The translations under genes were made by a program, and so were the position numbers. The notes under the pieces are model-generated. The model was given only the letters and a program-made list of their open reading frames with translations. It was not told where the DNA came from and did no database searches. From Candidatus Burkholderia humilis (GTDB lineage: Bacteria > Pseudomonadota > Gammaproteobacteria > Burkholderiales > Burkholderiaceae): a DNA stretch of 64,000 nucleotides. The stretch covers positions 62,001 to 126,000 of the forward strand of contig LFMX01000001.1 in the NCBI GenBank assembly GCA_001184405.1, written 5' to 3'. Below, in pieces: positions 1 through 9,649 of this stretch; the first letter of the stretch is position 1, and each line of letters opens with the position of its first letter.

Positions 1-1656
1 CGCGCGACCAAGCGCATCGAAGATGTGCGCATTTTGCGTCAGATGCAGTTCGCCGAGGACGCCGGTCCAATGGCGCATCCGGTGCGCCCGGAAAGCTACG
101 TCGAGATCAACAACTTCTACACAATGACCGTCTACGAGAAAGGCTCGGAAGTCGTGCGGATGTATCAGACGTTGTTCGGCCGCGACAGCTTCCGGCGCGG
201 CATGGACCTCTACTTTCAGCGCCACGACGGCCAGGCCGTGACCTGCGACGACTTCCGCAGCGCGCTCGCCGACGCCAACAACCGCGATCTTGCGCAATTC
301 GAACGCTGGTACAGCCAGGCGGGCACGCCGCGCGTGTCCGTGCGCGCGCAATACGACGCCGCGAACAAGCGCTACACGCTGACGCTCACGCAAGGTTACG
401 GCGATGCATCCGAAGCCGCGCGCGAAACGCAGAAAGGCCCGCTGCTGATTCCGTTCTCGGTCGGTCTGATCGGCGCGAACGGCGCGGATTTGCCGCTGCG
501 TCTCGAAGGCGAAAAGGAACCGAACGGCACGACGCGCGTACTCGAATTCACCGAGCGCGAGCAATCCTTCACCTTCGTCGATGTCAACGAGGCGCCGCTG
601 CCGTCGCTATTGCGCAATTTCTCGGCGCCGGTGATCGTCGAATTCGACTACACGAAGGAGCAGCTCGCGTTTCTGCTCGTGCACGACAGCGATCTGTTCA
701 ACCGCTGGGAAGCCGGCCAGCGGCTTGCCACGCGCGAATTGCTGGCGCTGGCGCAACGCGCATCGAAGGGCGAGGCGCTGTCCATCGCCGATGACGTGAT
801 CGATGCCTTCGCCCGCGTCCTCGACGACAACACGCTCACGCCCGCCTTCCGCGAACTCGCGCTGATGCTGCCGTCGGAGAGTTATCTCGCCGAACAGATG
901 TTCATGTCCGATCCGGCGGCCGTCCACGCCGCGCGCGTGTTCCTGAGCCGCCAGCTGGCGTCGCGTCTGAAGGACAAGTGGCTCGCGCTGTATGAGGCGA
1001 ACCGCACGCCGGGCGAATATCGTCCGACGCCGGAAGATGCGGGCAAGCGCGGCCTGAAGAATCTCGCCCTCGCCTATCTCGCGCAACTCGACGATCCGAA
1101 CGACGCCGTGAAGCTCGCGCAGGCGCAATACGATGCCGCGAACAACATGACGGACCGCTACGCGGCATTGTCGGCGCTGCTGCTGGCGAGCGCGACGCGA
1201 GGCGCCGATCCCACCGTCGCCGATGCCGCGCTCGACGATTTCTATCGCCGGTTCGAGAAGGAAGCGCTCGTCATCGACAAATGGTTCGCACTGCAGGCGA
1301 CGCAGCGTGGCGGGCCGGATCGAAACGTCATCGAGATCGTGCGCAAGCTGATGCAGCATCAGGCGTTCACGCTGAAGAATCCGAACCGCGCGCGCTCGCT
1401 GATTTTCAGCTTCTGCAGCGGCAATCCGGCGCAATTCCACGCGCCGGACGGTTCCGGCTATGCGTTCTGGGCGGAACAGGTGATCGCGCTCGATGCGCTC
1501 AATCCGCAAGTCGCCGCCCGCCTCGCGCGCGGTCTGGAGTTGTGGCGCCGCTTCACGCCGCAATTGCGCGAGAAAATGCATGCGGCGCTGAGCGAAGTGG
1601 CGTCGAAGGCGAAGTCGCGTGACGTACGTGAAGTCGTCGATAAGGCGCTTGCGTAA
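1..1656 (+). CDS. pepN: Aminopeptidase N, C-terminal part (partial)
   Basis: The reading frame is open from base 1, so the gene starts left of the window; about 551 codons of a protein usually near 880-900 residues are present. PepN is a cytosolic M1-family zinc aminopeptidase that removes N-terminal residues from peptides. The segment begins just after the catalytic HExxH region, with the family's [12 protein letters not shown] stretch followed by [18 protein letters not shown]; the Tyr of VYEKG (codon 133-135) is the conserved transition-state tyrosine of M1 peptidases. The rest is the all-helical C-terminal domain and runs undamaged to a TAA stop. A hairpin follows at 1690-1722 and fbp lies downstream on the same strand, as in many Burkholderia. 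The N-terminal half and zinc site cannot be checked here. Confidence 0.95.
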   Translation, partial: RATKRIEDVRILRQMQFAEDAGPMAHPVRPESYVEINNFYTMTVYEKGSEVVRMYQTLFGRDSFRRGMDLYFQRHDGQAVTCDDFRSALADANNRDLAQFERWYSQAGTPRVSVRAQYDAANKRYTLTLTQGYGDASEAARETQKGPLLIPFSVGLIGANGADLPLRLEGEKEPNGTTRVLEFTEREQSFTFVDVNEAPLPSLLRNFSAPVIVEFDYTKEQLAFLLVHDSDLFNRWEAGQRLATRELLALAQRASKGEALSIADDVIDAFARVLDDNTLTPAFRELALMLPSESYLAEQMFMSDPAAVHAARVFLSRQLASRLKDKWLALYEANRTPGEYRPTPEDAGKRGLKNLALAYLAQLDDPNDAVKLAQAQYDAANNMTDRYAALSALLLASATRGADPTVADAALDDFYRRFEKEALVIDKWFALQATQRGGPDRNVIEIVRKLMQHQAFTLKNPNRARSLIFSFCSGNPAQFHAPDGSGYAFWAEQVIALDALNPQVAARLARGLELWRRFTPQLREKMHAALSEVASKAKSRDVREVVDKALA

Positions 1657-1689
1657 GCTGCTGTTTCGTCACATTTATTCGCTGTTTAG

Positions 1690-1730
1690 CGGCCGCCGTG
1701 CGAACCGGTCGTACGGCGGCCGTTCTTTGT
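1690..1730 (+). terminator. Terminator after pepN
   Basis: A 10-bp perfect stem (arms 1690-1699 and 1713-1722) is followed by a T-rich stretch. It lies 34 bases after the pepN stop and before fbp. Confidence 0.55.
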
Positions 1731-1811
1731 TATGGCGGACGTTATCATATTGGGACGGCAGATCGAGCGGTTAGAATCGCAAATATTCGTCTAACGCACA
1801 CGGAGTCCCGC

Positions 1812-2831
<1,020 letters not shown>

Positions 2832-2913
2832 TCTTATGTATTGCCAAACCGAAAAAGGCACTGCATAATTTCAAATTTTCGTTGCTGACAAACAAAACGA
2901 AAGCAACGATAGG

Positions 2914-2989
2914 GCCGGAATAGCTCAGACGGTAGAGCAGCGCATTCGTAATGCGAAGGTCGGGGGTTCGATTCCTCTTTCCGGCACCA
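2914..2989 (+). tRNA. tRNA-Thr (anticodon CGT)
   Basis: The 76-base cloverleaf has a 7-bp acceptor stem (2914-2920 with 2979-2985), the anticodon loop TTCGTAA with CGT at 2947-2949, a GGTTCGATTCC T-arm and an encoded CCA at 2987-2989. It reads ACG codons. Confidence 0.96.
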
Positions 2990-3000
2990 ACAGGTTTCAA

Positions 3001-3036
3001 GCGAAAGCCCAGTCAATGACTGGGCTTTCGCTTTTC
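3001..3036 (+). terminator. Terminator after tRNA-Thr
   Basis: A perfect 13-bp stem (3001-3013 with 3019-3031) has a 5-base loop and is followed by TTTT. Confidence 0.8.
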
Positions 3037-3088
3037 TGCACCGCGCGAACGTGACCAAGTCAAACGTTCGGTCCATCATCAAACGAAC

Positions 3089-3125
3089 AAGCCCGCGCTC
3101 ACTTCCGTGCCGCGGGCTTTTGCTT
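3089..3125. terminator. Second hairpin terminator
   Basis: A 9-bp GC-rich stem (3089-3097 with 3111-3119) is followed by TTTTGCTTT. It lies 55 bases beyond the first terminator, so it may be a backup or may serve an unrecognised transcript. Confidence 0.5.
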
Positions 3126-3685
3126 TATCGCTGCAAACTTGTTCAGATTATCGTGGCCGTTTTATGCATTTACACAAAGTGTCGTGAAGCACTTCAACTC
3201 CTTGCGTGATCCGCGCGAATTGCCCGAGACAATTTCACGTTTGGCCACACGACTTGTCTGATTGGTGTTTTGTGTGCGTTTTCGTACAACAACGAGCCAT
3301 TTTCCGCTCCACACCATCAAGCGTCAACGCTGGTTTCCCGGTATCGTTATATCCATAGAGGAAAAGCTACAGTATTAGTGTGCGATGAAGCCATCAGACG
3401 CGAACGGCGGTCAGCTAAAGCCCGCAGCCCTTTCGTTGATAGCGGCCTAATACGTAGTTTTGCAGGGATGAAAACAAGCTTCAGTTCCGAATTACCGGAC
3501 TTTCTGCAGCTTCGTTACGAACGATCATGCGTAGCGAATATGTCCTCAAGGCAACACCGAATCGATCCGATAACGCATTTACCAGGGAAAAGGTTTTTGG
3601 ATTGATAGCGCGATGCAGCGACACACACGGTGAAAACCGCATCGCGCAGTAAGTGAAATTGATGTTGTTACCCGAGGAGAGAATC
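3126..3685. other. Intergenic, no gene recognised
   Basis: The composition is lower in GC than the flanks. A 111-codon frame at 3270-3605 has no ribosome site, no domain and no Burkholderia-like codon bias, so I do not call it. No RNA gene was seen. Confidence 0.5.
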
Positions 3686-3967
3686 ATGGACGCGAAACCG
3701 ACGAAAATCCCGACGCCCGACAAAGTGCAATGCCCGGATTCGGAGCCGACGGCGGTCGAGTTTCTCGCGACCGAGTTGCCCGAGCACGTGCGCGCGTTCT
3801 TTGACGAACAGCGCAAATCGCAACGGCCAAATAAGGCGGACGCGCTGAATCATTACGCCGCCGTCGTGAAGACGACGCCCGGTGCGCGCAAAGCGCGCGA
3901 GTCGCAAGACTCGCTCATGGCTCACGCCAGGATTCGACGCGCCCGTACGCATTTCGCTTACGCATGA
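3686..3967 (+). CDS. Small hypothetical protein
   Basis: I do not recognise this 93-residue protein. GAGGAGAG lies 4 bases before the ATG at 3686, a strong ribosome site that fixes the start. The protein is charged and hydrophilic, without a signal peptide or membrane segment. It contains ELPEHVRAFFDEQRKS and NKADALNHYAAVV, which look like amphipathic helices, and has an Arg-rich C-terminus. The last 25 residues look less protein-like, so the natural stop may have been lost by a small lesion. It sits alone between tRNA-Thr and a chorismate mutase pseudogene. Confidence 0.5.
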   Translation: MDAKPTKIPTPDKVQCPDSEPTAVEFLATELPEHVRAFFDEQRKSQRPNKADALNHYAAVVKTTPGARKARESQDSLMAHARIRRARTHFAYA

Positions 3968-4051
3968 CCGCCCATCGAGCGGTCATGCGCGACCGCTCGT
4001 TCCCGCCCTCCTCCATCGGTGCGTTATTCTGGCGCTTTTGCCCTCATACCG

Positions 4052-4648
4052 ATGCGCCGTTCATCCAAGCTGATTTTCGCCATCGCTACCACGCTTTCAT
4101 TCGCGTGCAGCGCACCCGCACATGCCGATGGCGACGACACTGCCTTTACCAATCTCATCGCGCTGGTTTCGCAGCGGCTTGCGCTGGCCGAGCCCGTCGC
4201 GCGCTACAAATGGGCGCGTCACGAACCGGTCACCGACGAACCGCGCGAAGCCGCGCTCCTGAAGCAAGTCGAGAACAAGGCGAAAGCGGCGCAAGTCGAT
4301 CCGGACTTCGCGCATCAGTTTTTCCGTGATCAGATCGATGCGAGCAAGGATGTGCAGAACGCGCTCTTTTCCAACTGGCGCGTGCTGAAGGCCGCGCCCG
4401 AAAGCGCGCCGCCGGACCTCGCCTCGGAGACGCGGCCGAAGCTCGACCGGCTGACGCAGCAGCTCATCGCGGCGCTCTCGCGCGTCGAACCGATTTCGCC
4501 ATGCCGACGATTGCCCGCTTCGTCTCGCCGATAACATCGCGCGCTGGAAGCATCTGACGCGCTACACTACAACTCGTCGATGAACGAGCCGCTCACGCGC
4601 GCGCTATCGCACGTGTGTGCGTCGGGCGGCGTGGGCGCGGTGGGTTGA
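4052..4648 (+). pseudogene. Secreted chorismate mutase (AroQ gamma), frameshifted
   Basis: Periplasmic AroQ-gamma chorismate mutases convert chorismate to prephenate outside the cytoplasm. The frame opens with a signal peptide (MRRSSKLIF...CSAPAHA) and then the family pattern ALVSQRLALAEPVARYKW, FFRDQIDASKDVQNALF and PDLASETRPKLDRL. Near 4497 one extra base shifts the frame. The true continuation, with DDCPLRLADNIARWKHL, is readable in the next frame until a 5-bp tandem duplication (4562-4571) shifts it again; MNEPLTRALSHVCASGGVGAVG then follows to a TGA at 4648. Two lesions remove the C-terminal helices, so it is probably non-functional. The gene is tail-to-tail with the exonuclease pseudogene. 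Confidence 0.8.
4562..4571. repeat. 5-bp tandem duplication CTACA x2
   Basis: CTACA occurs twice in a row inside the chorismate mutase pseudogene. Removing one copy restores the frame HLTRYNSSMNEPL, so the duplication is the causal lesion. Confidence 0.75.
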
Positions 4649-4671
4649 ACGCCAACGCAAGCGTCAGCGCG

Positions 4672-5892
4672 TCAGACTTCGCTCGCGAGCACATCGAGCG
4701 CGAGCGGCGTGAACAGCAGGCCGCGCGCGAGACGTTCGCTCAAAATCCGGTAGACGGCCAATTCAAATTCGGGCGATGCCGTAGCGCGCGCGGTGCGCGC
4801 TTCATCGAGCGAGGCGAACGTGCCGAGAAACCGCCATCGATCGATCACATGCCACGCGCGCTCGCCGGTCGAAGCGTCGCGCTCTTCGATGCCGATCGCG
4901 ACCGCGTACGGCCACGGCGCACCGCGCATATCGCCGGCACGCGTCTTCGGGATGCGGTTCAGCGCAGGACGCAACGTCGCGACCATTTGCGCTTCGGCAA
5001 ACAGTGCGCCAAGTTCGCCGCCCGCCGCCCGCCGCCCGCCGCCTTCCATTCGACGCGCCGCACGAGCGCCGCGAGCCGCAAGTCCTTGGCCGACCGGCGC
5101 GGCCCGATCAAATGCGAACGCACGCGCTGACGCAAGCGCACGCTTTTGCCGACGAAGAGCGGTTTGTCGTCATCGCCATAAAACGTATAGACGCCGCAGC
5201 CCGCGGACATGCGCTCGATCGTGTCTTCGTCGATGTGCGCGGCAAGCTGGAAGCACCGCGTGACGCGCTCGACATGCGCAAACAGCACGTCTGGCGCGTG
5301 CGCACGATGCAGATGCCGCCAGAACTGCCAGAACAGATCGGCATCGCGAGTGCGCGGTGGCGGGCGGACGGCACGAGCGCGTGGCATTCGACGAGCGCAT
5401 CGAGTCCGTGACGGCTCTCGGCGGGATATACGGCGCGCGAAAGCTGAACGGTGCAGAGCACATCCGGCGCAAATCGCAGGCCGATCCGCTTGAACTCGCC
5501 CTTCAGGAAACCGTGATCGAAGTGCGCGTTGTGCGCGACGAAAAGCCGGCCGTTCACCCGTTCGAGCAGATCGGCGGCGAGTTCCTCGAAGGCCAACGCA
5601 TCGCGCACCATGTCGTTCGTGATGCCGGTCAGTTGCTGGATGAACGCTGGAATCGGCTTGCCGGGATTGACGAGCGATGTCCACTGCGACACGCCTGCGG
5701 CCCGACTTCGACGATACCGATTTCCGTTATCCGATCGATACCGAAGGTGCCGCCTGTCGTTTCCAAGTCGACGAAAACGAGCGGGGTGGCGGGGAGAATT
5801 AAATCGGGAGGCAGGTCGAGTTGCATCGTAAGCGGCGAGGACGCAGCGAGTGCTGCAAAAAGCGTCGTTCTGGAAGTGCGGAGGTTGCTCAT
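4672..5892 (-). pseudogene. DnaQ-like exonuclease / GIY-YIG (UvrC-type) fusion, frameshifted
   Basis: Proteins of this type join a DEDD 3'-5' exonuclease domain to a GIY-YIG endonuclease domain and are thought to act in DNA repair. The start at 5892 leads to the Exo I motif FVDLETTGG, then (next frame) GITNDMV and VAHNAHFDHGFLK (Exo II), then GVYTFYGDDDKPLFVGKSVRLRQRVRSHL (GIY-YIG), and finally a 125-residue C-terminal part with RPALNRIPK. Four readable pieces lie in different frames. Single G deletions near 5695 and 5350 and a 14-bp gain in a 7-bp repeat (5017-5043) explain the three shifts. The ancestral length would be about 400 residues. Confidence 0.8.
5017..5043. repeat. 7-bp tandem repeat GCCGCCC, 3.9 copies
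   Basis: Twenty-seven bases consist of GCCGCCC repeated. The reading frame on either side is restored if only about 1.9 copies are present, so two extra units (14 bp) caused a frameshift in the exonuclease/GIY-YIG gene. Confidence 0.8.
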
Positions 5893-6423
5893 TCTAACGC
5901 CGCGCGGTTTTTGTTATCCGCAATCGGGACAAATGGCTTCGGCATTAATTTCCGGTCGCACTATCGATTTCGGCGCAGTCCGTGTTTGTACTGATTTACT
6001 TTAAGCACTGATTTGGCGGTTTTCACTACGGCTGGCGACACCGCATTTGCACTTTGCATTTGCTGATTTAATGCCTATCTGCTCGTTCTTTCCTTTTCAC
6101 TCAATGAATGAGCCAACACGGCGTCCGCCCCGCCAGGCCGGCGTATCGAGCTGATCGGGCCATCGCCGAATTACCGAAATATCTTAAGTCGCCATCGCTG
6201 ATTAACACGAATATATTTTTATCGCCTTTAACTGCCGATCAGAATAGATAAACTGCCCCCTGTACAACCGGAATATATGAAAGCATCGAATAACCAAGTA
6301 GCAAACATTACTCAGTTAGTAACAGAACAATTCGAATTGTAAGTGTTTACTCATCTTGTCCAACACTCCGTCCGTACTCAATATAGAAACATACTCGTAA
6401 TATTGATTTGGAGGCTACACGCG
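5893..6423. other. Intergenic, AT-richer, no gene recognised
   Basis: About 530 bases separate the exonuclease start from the next ribosome site. The segment is AT-richer than the flanks and contains several TAT/AATA-rich stretches, but I see no convincing gene, RNA or hairpin. Promoters for both flanking genes must lie here. Confidence 0.5.
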
Positions 6424-6678
6424 ATGACTCAACTCACGCATATCGCAGAATGGTTGAAATCGCTGATTGCGTGCGCCGTCGCTTGCGCCGGTGGACGAAT
6501 CCGTTTCTCCGCTGGAATTCGATCCTGCATGGCACGACGACCATTGGCAAAACCTGCTGTCATCGCCGATGGATGCCCGTCACTCGTCATGGAAGACTGG
6601 GCCACGCCGCTCGACAGCGACCTGTTCGCCGACCCCGAGCCCGCCCCTGTGCGGGAACGCGCCGATATCGCCGCATAA
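6424..6678 (+). CDS. Small hypothetical protein, possibly frameshifted
   Basis: A strong ribosome site (GGAGG, 9 bases before the ATG) precedes an 84-codon frame that I cannot assign. The start MTQLTHIAEWLKSLIACA and the end MEDWATPLDSDLFADPEPAPV look protein-like. The middle looks better in another frame (APVDESVSPLEFDPAWHDDHW), so two compensating shifts may be present. It has no signal peptide or known domain. The candidate small RNA lies just downstream on the other strand. Confidence 0.35.
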   Translation: MTQLTHIAEWLKSLIACAVACAGGRIRFSAGIRSCMARRPLAKPAVIADGCPSLVMEDWATPLDSDLFADPEPAPVRERADIAA

Positions 6679-6702
6679 CCGCGCATCAAAAGCGACACAA
6701 AC

Positions 6703-6730
6703 AAAAAAAGCGCGACCGGGAAGTCGCGCT
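6703..6730 (-). terminator. Intrinsic terminator of the candidate small RNA
   Basis: Perfect AGCGCGAC/GTCGCGCT stem (6723-6730 with 6709-6716), loop of 6 bases, then a run of seven T on the minus strand (6703-6709). Confidence 0.75.
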
Positions 6731-6785
6731 GACAAAGTTTGGAGATCTTTTTCCGTCAACGAAAAAGTCTGCCCAGAAAGCAGAA
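6703..6785 (-). ncRNA. Candidate small RNA
   Basis: On the minus strand a TATACT -10 box (6791-6796) is followed, after a start near 6785, by about 83 bases that fold into three consecutive hairpins. These are a small CTGC/GCAG stem-loop, a CTTTTTC/GAAAAAG stem, and a perfect 8-bp intrinsic terminator with seven U residues. No reading frame of note lies in it, and no protein gene upstream could own the terminator. A good -35 box is not obvious. It sits between a small open frame and the porin gene at 7201, a place where porin-regulating RNAs are plausible. I do not recognise the family. Confidence 0.5.
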
Positions 6786-6926
6786 AGGTCAGTATAGCGA
6801 CGCGACTCGCAATCATTACTTGCACTATCCGCAAACGTCTCTTTCGATATTCTTATAAATCTATTTCAGACTCATTTCGTTCTTTTTACATGACGAATCA
6901 TGTAGCGCATGCGCAACGTCGATTGG

Positions 6927-6955
6927 TTGACACTTCCCGCCTTACGACTTTATTC
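6927..6955 (+). promoter_or_regulatory. Possible porin promoter
   Basis: TTGACA at 6927-6932, a 17-base spacer and TTATTC at 6950-6955 give a sigma70-like element about 245 bases upstream of the porin start, implying a long leader. Confidence 0.35.
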
Positions 6956-7200
6956 CCGCTCAAATCCTTGTATTTAAAGGGAAACACACGTCTTTCGCAT
7001 CATTGCTGAATGAAGAATGATTTATTGCGGAAATCGGAACGTCGCGTCTGTAACACCGTCTTTACACTTCGTCTGGTCCGAAAACAAATGTGTCCGATGT
7101 CGCGACACACGCTCCTGCGGCAACGTCTCGCGCAGCGCGTCGCAACGAGGTTTTCTCAAAGCCTGGGTTCTAGGCCCACACTGCTCTCGGAGTTACAAAG

Positions 7201-8370
7201 ATGAAAAAGACTCTTATGGTCGCTGCCCTGACGGGCGTTTTCGCTACCGCCGCTCACGCGCAAAGCAGCGTCACGCTGTATGGCCTGATCGATGCCGGCA
7301 TCACCTACACGAACAACAACATCGTTCCCGGCAGCGGCGGCAACGGCCACAGCAACTGGAAAGCGACGAGCGGTTCGGGCAACGGCAGCCGTTGGGGCCT
7401 GCGCGGTTCCGAAGACATCGGCAGCGGCCTGAAGGCAATCTTCACGTTGGAGAACAGCTTCAACATCATGAACGGCACGAACAGCCAAGGTGGCCGTGAG
7501 TTCGGCCGTCAGGCGTTTGTCGGCCTGTCGAGCGATCAGTTCGGTTCGGTGACGCTTGGCCGTCAATATGACTCCGTGGTCGACTTCATCGGCCCGCTGG
7601 CACTGACAGGCACGCAATACGGCGGCACGCAGTTCGCCCACCCGTTCGATAACGACAACCTCGACAACACGTTCCGCGTCGACAACTCGTTCAAGTACAC
7701 GAGCGCAAACTACGCGGGCTTCAAGTTCGGCGCGATGTACGGCTTCTCGAACCAGGCTGGCGGTTTCGCAAACAACCGTGCGTACAGCGCGGGCGTGTCG
7801 TATAACTACGGCCCGTTGAATGTCGCTGGTGCGTACTTCCAGTCGAACAACGGCGGCACGGTCAACGCACTCACGGGCGTTCAGACGGCTGGCGCTATCA
7901 CCAACGATCAGACGCCGTTCGCGTCCGGCCGTCAGCGTATCTTCGGCGGTGGCCTGAACTACGCGTTCGGCCCGGCAACGGTCGGCTTCGTGTTCACGCA
8001 GACGATGTTCGACAGCGGCGTTGCCCTGACGAACGTCGGCACGCAAGGTCTGGGCTCGATCGGTCTGGGCAACAGCGCACGCTTCACGAACTACGAAGTG
8101 AACGGCCGCTACAACCTGACGCCAGCCCTGTCGCTCGCGGGTAACTACACCTACACCGACAGCCACATCGCAGGCGAAAAGCCGAAGTTCCACCAGTTCA
8201 ACCTGCAAACGGACTACGCGCTGTCCAAGCGTACCGACGTGTACCTGCAGGCTGAATACCAGCACGTGGCGGATACGGAAGGTCTGCTGGTCGGCGCGAC
8301 GATCAACGGCGTGGGCGTCTCGTCGTCGAATCAAGTGTCGGCAACGGTTGGCGTGCGTCACCGCTTCTAA
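7201..8370 (+). CDS. OpcP-type outer-membrane porin
   Basis: This is a 389-residue trimeric general porin of the Burkholderia OpcP / Gram-negative porin family, which passes small hydrophilic solutes through the outer membrane. A 20-residue signal peptide ending AHA-Q is followed by the family start SSVTLYGLIDAGI. RWGLRGSEDIGSGLKAIFTLENSF, FGRQAFVGLSSDQFGSVTLGRQYD and the closing VSATVGVRHRF with terminal Phe are all typical. The start at 7201 has GGAG about 10 bases upstream. The gene is undamaged and stands alone with its own terminator (8404-8430); the strong Asn/Gly/Thr content and codon bias suggest high expression. Two other porin genes in this window are broken, so this may be the main working porin. 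Confidence 0.93.
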   Translation: MKKTLMVAALTGVFATAAHAQSSVTLYGLIDAGITYTNNNIVPGSGGNGHSNWKATSGSGNGSRWGLRGSEDIGSGLKAIFTLENSFNIMNGTNSQGGREFGRQAFVGLSSDQFGSVTLGRQYDSVVDFIGPLALTGTQYGGTQFAHPFDNDNLDNTFRVDNSFKYTSANYAGFKFGAMYGFSNQAGGFANNRAYSAGVSYNYGPLNVAGAYFQSNNGGTVNALTGVQTAGAITNDQTPFASGRQRIFGGGLNYAFGPATVGFVFTQTMFDSGVALTNVGTQGLGSIGLGNSARFTNYEVNGRYNLTPALSLAGNYTYTDSHIAGEKPKFHQFNLQTDYALSKRTDVYLQAEYQHVADTEGLLVGATINGVGVSSSNQVSATVGVRHRF

Positions 8371-8403
8371 GCGTTACGCGCGATCCAGTTGTAGATGTAG
8401 AAA

Positions 8404-8430
8404 AGCCGCTCTTCGGAGCGGCTTTTTTTG
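8404..8430 (+). terminator. Porin terminator
   Basis: AGCCGCTC-TTCG-GAGCGGCT with seven T following, a classic intrinsic terminator with a UUCG tetraloop, 33 bases after the porin stop. Confidence 0.9.
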
Positions 8431-8479
8431 GCTCTGGCTTCGACAAATTCAGAAACGCGCGCCACCGGCGAAATCCAGC

Positions 8480-8896
8480 TCACATGGTCACGACCACGCC
8501 GACGATTGTCACCGTCTTCACGTCGCCGTCATCGCCCGCATAATCGACGGTCGCGCCGAAAAATACCTGATCGACGTTCTCCTGCTTGCTGCTGTCGACG
8601 ACTTCGGCCTTGTCGAGCCGCTTGCCCAGAAAACGGATTCGCCAGTCGATTTCCCGCAGCCGCCGCTTCCCGTAGATGTAGTCGCCGTTCTCCGACCGAT
8701 CGCCGTTCGATGCCGCCCACGACACGAGCCGCACGACCTCGGGCCGCTCGGTATCCAGCAACTGCAGCAGTTCGTCACGCAAGCGCTTGTGCCCTGCCGG
8801 TGTGATGTAGTTCTTTGTTCCGACGGGAACATCGGGCTGACCGAGTTCGAGATCGTCGTCGCTTTCGTCCGATTCTTTGACAAATGCTTTATTCAT
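8480..8896 (-). pseudogene. greB: Transcript cleavage factor GreB, 3'-truncated
   Basis: GreB rescues backtracked RNA polymerase by stimulating cleavage of the nascent RNA. MNKAFVKESDESDDD, YITPAGHKRLRDELLQLLDTERPEVV, WAASNGDRSENGDYIYGKRRLREIDWRIRFL and the start of the C-terminal FKBP-like domain are intact, with the acidic DxxxNxDY-type tip (SENGDYIYGK). After VTIVGV an out-of-frame deletion gives a premature stop. HVSWISPVAR, the next conserved stretch, is visible in another frame at about 8455-8485, and everything after it is gone, replaced by sequence next to the porin terminator. About 40-45 C-terminal residues that build the RNA-polymerase-binding domain are lost, so function is doubtful. 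Confidence 0.8.
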
Positions 8897-9028
8897 GATG
8901 ATGCGCCTGGAATGCCGCTTGTTTTCAAAACGTTTCAAAACACCAAGTTACCATGCCGGCGATACCCTTCGCTGACGAATGATTTCGATAATTTGGACAA
9001 AACCCCTTCCTTTTTCAAAAGACCTTGC

Positions 9029-9034
9029 TATAAT
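9029..9034 (+). promoter_or_regulatory. -10 box of tRNA-Arg
   Basis: Perfect TATAAT 14 bases before the mature tRNA 5' end. No good -35 match is seen at standard spacing. Confidence 0.5.
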
Positions 9035-9047
9035 TTCATTTTTGCGT

Positions 9048-9124
9048 GCGGCTGTAGCTCAGTTGGATAGAGTACTTGGCTACGAACCAAGGGGTCGTGG
9101 GTTCGAATCCTGCCAGCCGCGCCA
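9048..9124 (+). tRNA. tRNA-Arg (anticodon ACG)
   Basis: The 77-base cloverleaf has the acceptor stem GCGGCTG/CAGCCGC, anticodon ACG at 9082-9084 in loop CTACGAA, T-arm GGTTCGAATCC and an encoded CCA. The A34 is normally edited to inosine and reads CGU/CGC/CGA. Confidence 0.96.
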
Positions 9125-9132
9125 TCTTTTCG

Positions 9133-9166
9133 AAGGGCCTTCCACATGGAAGGCCCTTTTTGTTTT
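9133..9166 (+). terminator. Terminator after tRNA-Arg
   Basis: Perfect 9-bp stem (9135-9143 with 9148-9156), loop ACAT, then TTTTTGTTTT. Confidence 0.85.
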
Positions 9167-9181
9167 GCATCGTCGAAAGCG

Positions 9182-9544
9182 TTACACGCGCGGCGTCGAA
9201 CCAATATCGCCGATATGCATGTTCGGCGAAGGCACATCCTCCACCGATGTCACCGCGCTCGACTCGCCAATCGCCTCCGCGCGCCGAGCAGCGACTCCGG
9301 CCGGCGCAAGAATTCGTCCTCGACGGTATCACCGAACGCGTGGCGCACGAAGGCGCGCAAGAGCGCCGTTCTGAGCGACTCTCCGCGACCTTCCTCCGGG
9401 GTTTGCCATCCTTGCCGAAATTCACGACGCAGACCACTTCGCCCTCCCCCCGCTATCGGTAAAGTGGATTTCCCGGATGAATTCGTGCAGCCCGCGCGCG
9501 ACCCAGTAGTCGAGCGTGGAACCTTCGAGATCGGATGTTTGCAT
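9182..9544 (-). pseudogene. Conserved hypothetical (DUF2591-like start), frameshifted
   Basis: The minus-strand ATG at 9544 opens MQTSDLEGSTLDYWVARGLHEFIREIHF, which resembles the start of DUF2591-type proteins (no known function). The frame then breaks. Protein-like pieces continue in other frames: VCVVNFGKDGKP, TALLRAFVRHAFGDTVEDEFL and VTSVEDVPSPNMHIGDIGSTPRV, ending with a TAA at 9182-9184. At least three shifts are needed, so the gene is inactive. The family assignment rests on the first 30 residues only. Confidence 0.4.
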
Positions 9545-9649
9545 GGCGGCGTTCGCTCCTGTCGATTGAAAACGGAGCATGCACGCCGCGTTCCCGCGCC
9601 GCATCAGTAGTCGGCGCGTTCCCGGTCGATGCGCATGCCGCCGTCCTGA

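Noticed and set aside
3270-3605. 111-codon open frame after tRNA-Thr
   Set aside because: No ribosome site, untypical codon use, no motif.
7156-8361. A 401-codon minus-strand frame opposite the porin
   Set aside because: Low-complexity Arg/Val/Ala-rich shadow; the porin has signal peptide, strands and terminator.
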